NCBI RefSeq assembly: GCF_900101505.1
Contig: NZ_FMZI01000019.1
Coordinates: forward strand, 20,799-84,798
DNA: 64,000 nt
Direction: 5' to 3'
DNA from: Antarctobacter albus
GTDB lineage: Bacteria; Pseudomonadota; Alphaproteobacteria; Rhodobacterales; Rhodobacteraceae
The notes under the pieces were generated by a model. It was given only the letters and a program-made list of their open reading frames with translations, was not told the origin of the DNA and did not search any database. The number at the start of each line of letters is the position of its first letter. The stretch's first letter is position 1. Positions 61,586 to 64,000 of the stretch are shown here, piece by piece. Position numbers and translations under genes: made by a program.

Positions 61586-63895
61586 ATGCCGAACACCTGC
61601 CCTGTCGAGACACCAGCCCTTTCGCCGAATGGATGCCCCATCTCAGGACGGGCTGCCGCCTTCACCCCGTTCAACGGCCCCTACCAGGTCGATCCGGGCG
61701 AGGCCTTGAAATGGGCGCGTGAGGAGGAGCCCGTCTTTTTCAGCCCGGAAATCGGCTACTGGGTGGTGACCCGCTACGAAGATGTGAAAAGTGTCTTTCG
61801 CGACAACATCCTGTTCTCGCCTTCGATCGCGCTGGAAAAGATCACTCCGGCTGGCCCCGAAGCCCAAGCGATCCTGCAGAAATACGGCTTTGCCATGCAG
61901 CGAACGATGGTCAACGAAGACGAGCCGCACCATATGGAGCGCCGCCGGCTTCTGCTCGACGATTTCCTGCCCGAAAACCTGCAAAAGCACGAATCCGCAA
62001 TGCGAACACTAACGCGGCGGGACATGGACCGTTTCATCGACCGAGGGCATGCAGACCTGGTCGAGGATATATTCAGCGAAATTCCGTTAACCATTGCGCT
62101 GCATTTTTTGGGCGTTCCCGAAAAGGGGGCCGAGCAACTGCGCGGTTTCGCTGTTGCCCACACACTCAACACCTGGGGGCGTCCGACCCCGGAGGAACAG
62201 CTGGAGATTTCCGAGAACGTCGGACGATTCTGGCAGACCGCCAACCGGGTCCTGGATGACATGATCGCCAATCCGGATGGCGAGGGATGGATGTACGAAA
62301 CCGTGCGCCAGCACTTTAAACATCCGGATGCCGTTCCCGAGAGCTATCTGCGTTCGATGATGATGGCGATTCTGGCGGCTGCACACGAAACGACCTCCAA
62401 CGCAACCGCCAATGCCTTCTGGACCTTGCTCAACAACAGGGAATCCTGGGAGGAACTATGCGAGACTCCGAGCCTCATTCCCAGCGCCGTCGAAGAGTGC
62501 CTGCGCGTTGCCGGGTCGATTGTCGCTTGGCGCCGGATCGCGACCGACGATACGACCGTCGGCGGAGTGGATATTCCAAAGGGCGGGAAGCTCCTGATCG
62601 TTCAGGCCAGCGCGAACAAGGACAATCGCCATTGGGAAAACGCCGACGACTTCGACATCTACCGGGACAATGCGTCGGAACACATGACGTTCGGCTATGG
62701 CGCGCATCAGTGCATGGGCAAGAACATCGGGCGCATGGAAATGCGGATCTTTCTCGAAGAATTTACCCGTCGGCTGCCGCACATGCGTCTGGTAAAGGGA
62801 CAGGTCTTTGAAAACCTGCCCAATGTGTCGTTCCGCGGGCCTTCCAAACTGCTGGTTGAATGGGATCCCGCGCTCAATCCGGAAAAGACGGATCCCTCCG
62901 TCCTCGATCGCTCGATGTCCTTCAAGATCGGCGCACCGGTGAGAGAAGGCATCCTTCGCCGGGTCGTGGTCCGCGATGTGATCGACGACAGTACCGGGGT
63001 GAAACGCTTCGTGCTGGCCGACCCCAAGGGACGCAAACTCCCCAAATTCTCTGCCGGTGCGCATATCGACCTCGTCGTCGGCGACTACCGCCGGAAGTAT
63101 TCTTTGTGCGGCGACGCCTCGGATACCAAGACCTTTGAAATAGCGATCCTGCGCGAGAACAACGGTCGTGGCGGCTCGAAATTCTTCCACGACAACGTGG
63201 CGCCCGGAGACGTCGTACACATTGCCGGGCCCCGCAACCATTTTAGGCTCGACGCAAATGCCCCCCAGTACATCCTGATCGCGGGCGGCATCGGCATCAC
63301 GCCAATCCTGGCCATGGCGGACCGGCTAAAGGCGTCCGGAAAGCCCTACCACATTCACTTCTGCGGAAAATCGCGCGACAGGCTTCCTTTGCTGGACCGC
63401 GTACAGGACCGCCACGGTCAGAGCCTTTCGTTGCATATCACCGCAGAAGGAACGCGTCTCGATCTGGACAGAGCCCTTTCGAAAGTCGGTGGCAATGATC
63501 GCGTCTATGCGTGCGGACCGGATCGACTGCTCGACGAACTCGAGTCGCTCTCGGCCAACTGGCCGGAAGGCACGTTGAAATACGAACTCTTCTCTTCTGC
63601 GAACGGTGCCCTTGATTCCAGTGTGGAACATGCTTTTGAGGTCGAATTGCGAGACTCGGGAATGACCGTCTCGGTCGCGGCTGACCAGACCCTGTACGAC
63701 GCGCTTCGAGCGTCGGGGGTCGATATGCCGATGGATTGCGGCGAAGGTCTGTGCGGCACCTGCGAGACACGGGTCATCGATGGCGAGATTGACCACAGGG
63801 ATCGTGTCTTGTCGGCAAAGGAAAGAGCTCAAGGCGACCGCCTCATGACCTGCTGTTCGCGGGCCCGGAACGGGAAGCTGGTACTGGCGCTTTGA
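61586..63895 (+). CDS. Self-sufficient cytochrome P450 (CYP116B-like: heme, FMN/NAD reductase, 2Fe-2S)
   Basis: A 769-residue fusion monooxygenase from ATG 61586, behind ACAGGAAAACTCG; the frame is open upstream only through the operator. The heme domain (about 1-435) has the I-helix AAAHETTSNA near 265 and the heme loop FGYGAHQCMGKNIG with Cys376. A phthalate-dioxygenase-reductase-type part follows: an FMN site (RRKYSLCG near 500), NAD-binding segment (AGGIGITPIL) and a plant-type ferredoxin with Cys718, Cys723, Cys726 and Cys756. This order defines the CYP116B class, which needs no separate redox partners. The substrate is unknown; relatives hydroxylate or dealkylate aromatics, thiocarbamates and alkanes. 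Confidence 0.93.
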   Translation: MPNTCPVETPALSPNGCPISGRAAAFTPFNGPYQVDPGEALKWAREEEPVFFSPEIGYWVVTRYEDVKSVFRDNILFSPSIALEKITPAGPEAQAILQKYGFAMQRTMVNEDEPHHMERRRLLLDDFLPENLQKHESAMRTLTRRDMDRFIDRGHADLVEDIFSEIPLTIALHFLGVPEKGAEQLRGFAVAHTLNTWGRPTPEEQLEISENVGRFWQTANRVLDDMIANPDGEGWMYETVRQHFKHPDAVPESYLRSMMMAILAAAHETTSNATANAFWTLLNNRESWEELCETPSLIPSAVEECLRVAGSIVAWRRIATDDTTVGGVDIPKGGKLLIVQASANKDNRHWENADDFDIYRDNASEHMTFGYGAHQCMGKNIGRMEMRIFLEEFTRRLPHMRLVKGQVFENLPNVSFRGPSKLLVEWDPALNPEKTDPSVLDRSMSFKIGAPVREGILRRVVVRDVIDDSTGVKRFVLADPKGRKLPKFSAGAHIDLVVGDYRRKYSLCGDASDTKTFEIAILRENNGRGGSKFFHDNVAPGDVVHIAGPRNHFRLDANAPQYILIAGGIGITPILAMADRLKASGKPYHIHFCGKSRDRLPLLDRVQDRHGQSLSLHITAEGTRLDLDRALSKVGGNDRVYACGPDRLLDELESLSANWPEGTLKYELFSSANGALDSSVEHAFEVELRDSGMTVSVAADQTLYDALRASGVDMPMDCGEGLCGTCETRVIDGEIDHRDRVLSAKERAQGDRLMTCCSRARNGKLVLAL

Positions 63896-63904
63896 AGCTC
63901 CCCC

Positions 63905-63941
63905 CGAAGGCAGAGAGACCCGGACGGCCTGTCTGCCTTCG
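63905..63941 (+). terminator. Hairpin after the P450 gene
   Basis: CGAAGGCAGA (63905-63914) and TCTGCCTTCG (63932-63941) are perfect 10-bp complements around a 17-nt loop, 10 bp after the P450 stop. There is no U-run, so it is terminator-like but unproven. Confidence 0.55.
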
Positions 63942-63970
63942 CCGGCCGTATTGACTTGTGCAGCCCCGGA

Positions 63971-64000
63971 TCAGACTTGCCCGAACGTGATGTTCTTACG
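63971..64000 (-). CDS. Possible 3' end of a convergent gene (partial)
   Basis: On the minus strand the window ends with an open frame reading RKNITFGQV and then TGA at 63971-63973. Its position just beyond a hairpin, facing the P450 gene, suits the last residues of a convergent gene, but ten codons are too few to identify it. Confidence 0.3.
   Translation of the reverse strand, partial: RKNITFGQV

Overview
The window looks like chromosomal DNA of a high-GC marine alphaproteobacterium of the Roseobacter group (Rhodobacterales). The evidence is bacteriochlorophyll genes (bchI-bchD-bchO), a heterotetrameric sarcosine oxidase, a TAXI-type TRAP importer, many FAD-dependent amine oxidoreductases and tightly overlapping operons. 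The assignment rests on gene content and family knowledge, not on a database search.

Layout. 1-3427 (+): the edge of a photosynthesis gene cluster, with bchI (5' cut by the window), bchD and bchO. 3432-10850: a carboxylate/amine module. A class III aminotransferase and a BKACE-family enzyme (-) diverge from an RpiR regulator, which is followed by a TAXI substrate-binding protein, a fused TRAP permease and a universal stress protein (+). 11133-17077 (-): tamA-tamB for outer-membrane assembly. 17173-26715 (-): a seven-gene methylamine/one-carbon operon (dimethylglycine-dehydrogenase-like enzyme, MttB-family methyltransferase, TetR regulator, soxBDAG), most of whose genes overlap. 27068-32516: a Hint-domain protein, a secreted-looking PIG-L-type deacetylase with a repeat-rich tail, and a large MscS-type channel. 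32537-33149 (-): a small unknown protein preceded by a cobalamin riboswitch. 33240-39990 (+): a frameshifted LysR gene, hydantoinase/oxoprolinase A and B subunits, a DAO-type oxidoreductase and a uronate-dehydrogenase-like SDR. 40015-42379: a MarR regulator divergent from a DmdC-like acyl-CoA dehydrogenase. 42562-46964 (+): an RND efflux pair. 47577-58819: a ten-gene minus-strand operon divergent from an Lrp/AsnC regulator. It holds a class V PLP enzyme, an MFS carrier with a His-rich tail, a flavoprotein monooxygenase-like enzyme, two carboxymuconolactone-decarboxylase-like proteins, an opine-dehydrogenase-like enzyme and a polyamine/opine-type ABC importer. 58820-60600: a scar of dead mobile DNA (IS3 remnant, HTH fragment, integrase fragment, IS5 remnant). 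60794-63895: an IclR regulator divergent from a self-sufficient CYP116B-like cytochrome P450.

How it fits together. The window is dominated by uptake and oxidative breakdown of small organic nitrogen and one-carbon compounds. DMG dehydrogenase plus sarcosine oxidase would turn dimethylglycine into glycine and feed methyl groups to folate. HyuAB would open cyclic amides or imides. The BKACE/aminotransferase pair and the Lrp-controlled operon look like further routes whose substrates cannot be read from sequence. Nearly every catabolic block carries its own regulator, and several divergent promoters contain clear inverted repeats. The strongest candidates for something undescribed are the Lrp-controlled ten-gene operon, the orphan cobalamin riboswitch in front of a 100-residue unknown protein, and the P450 with its unusually long inverted-repeat operator beside an integration scar.

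No rRNA, tRNA or CRISPR array was recognised by eye.
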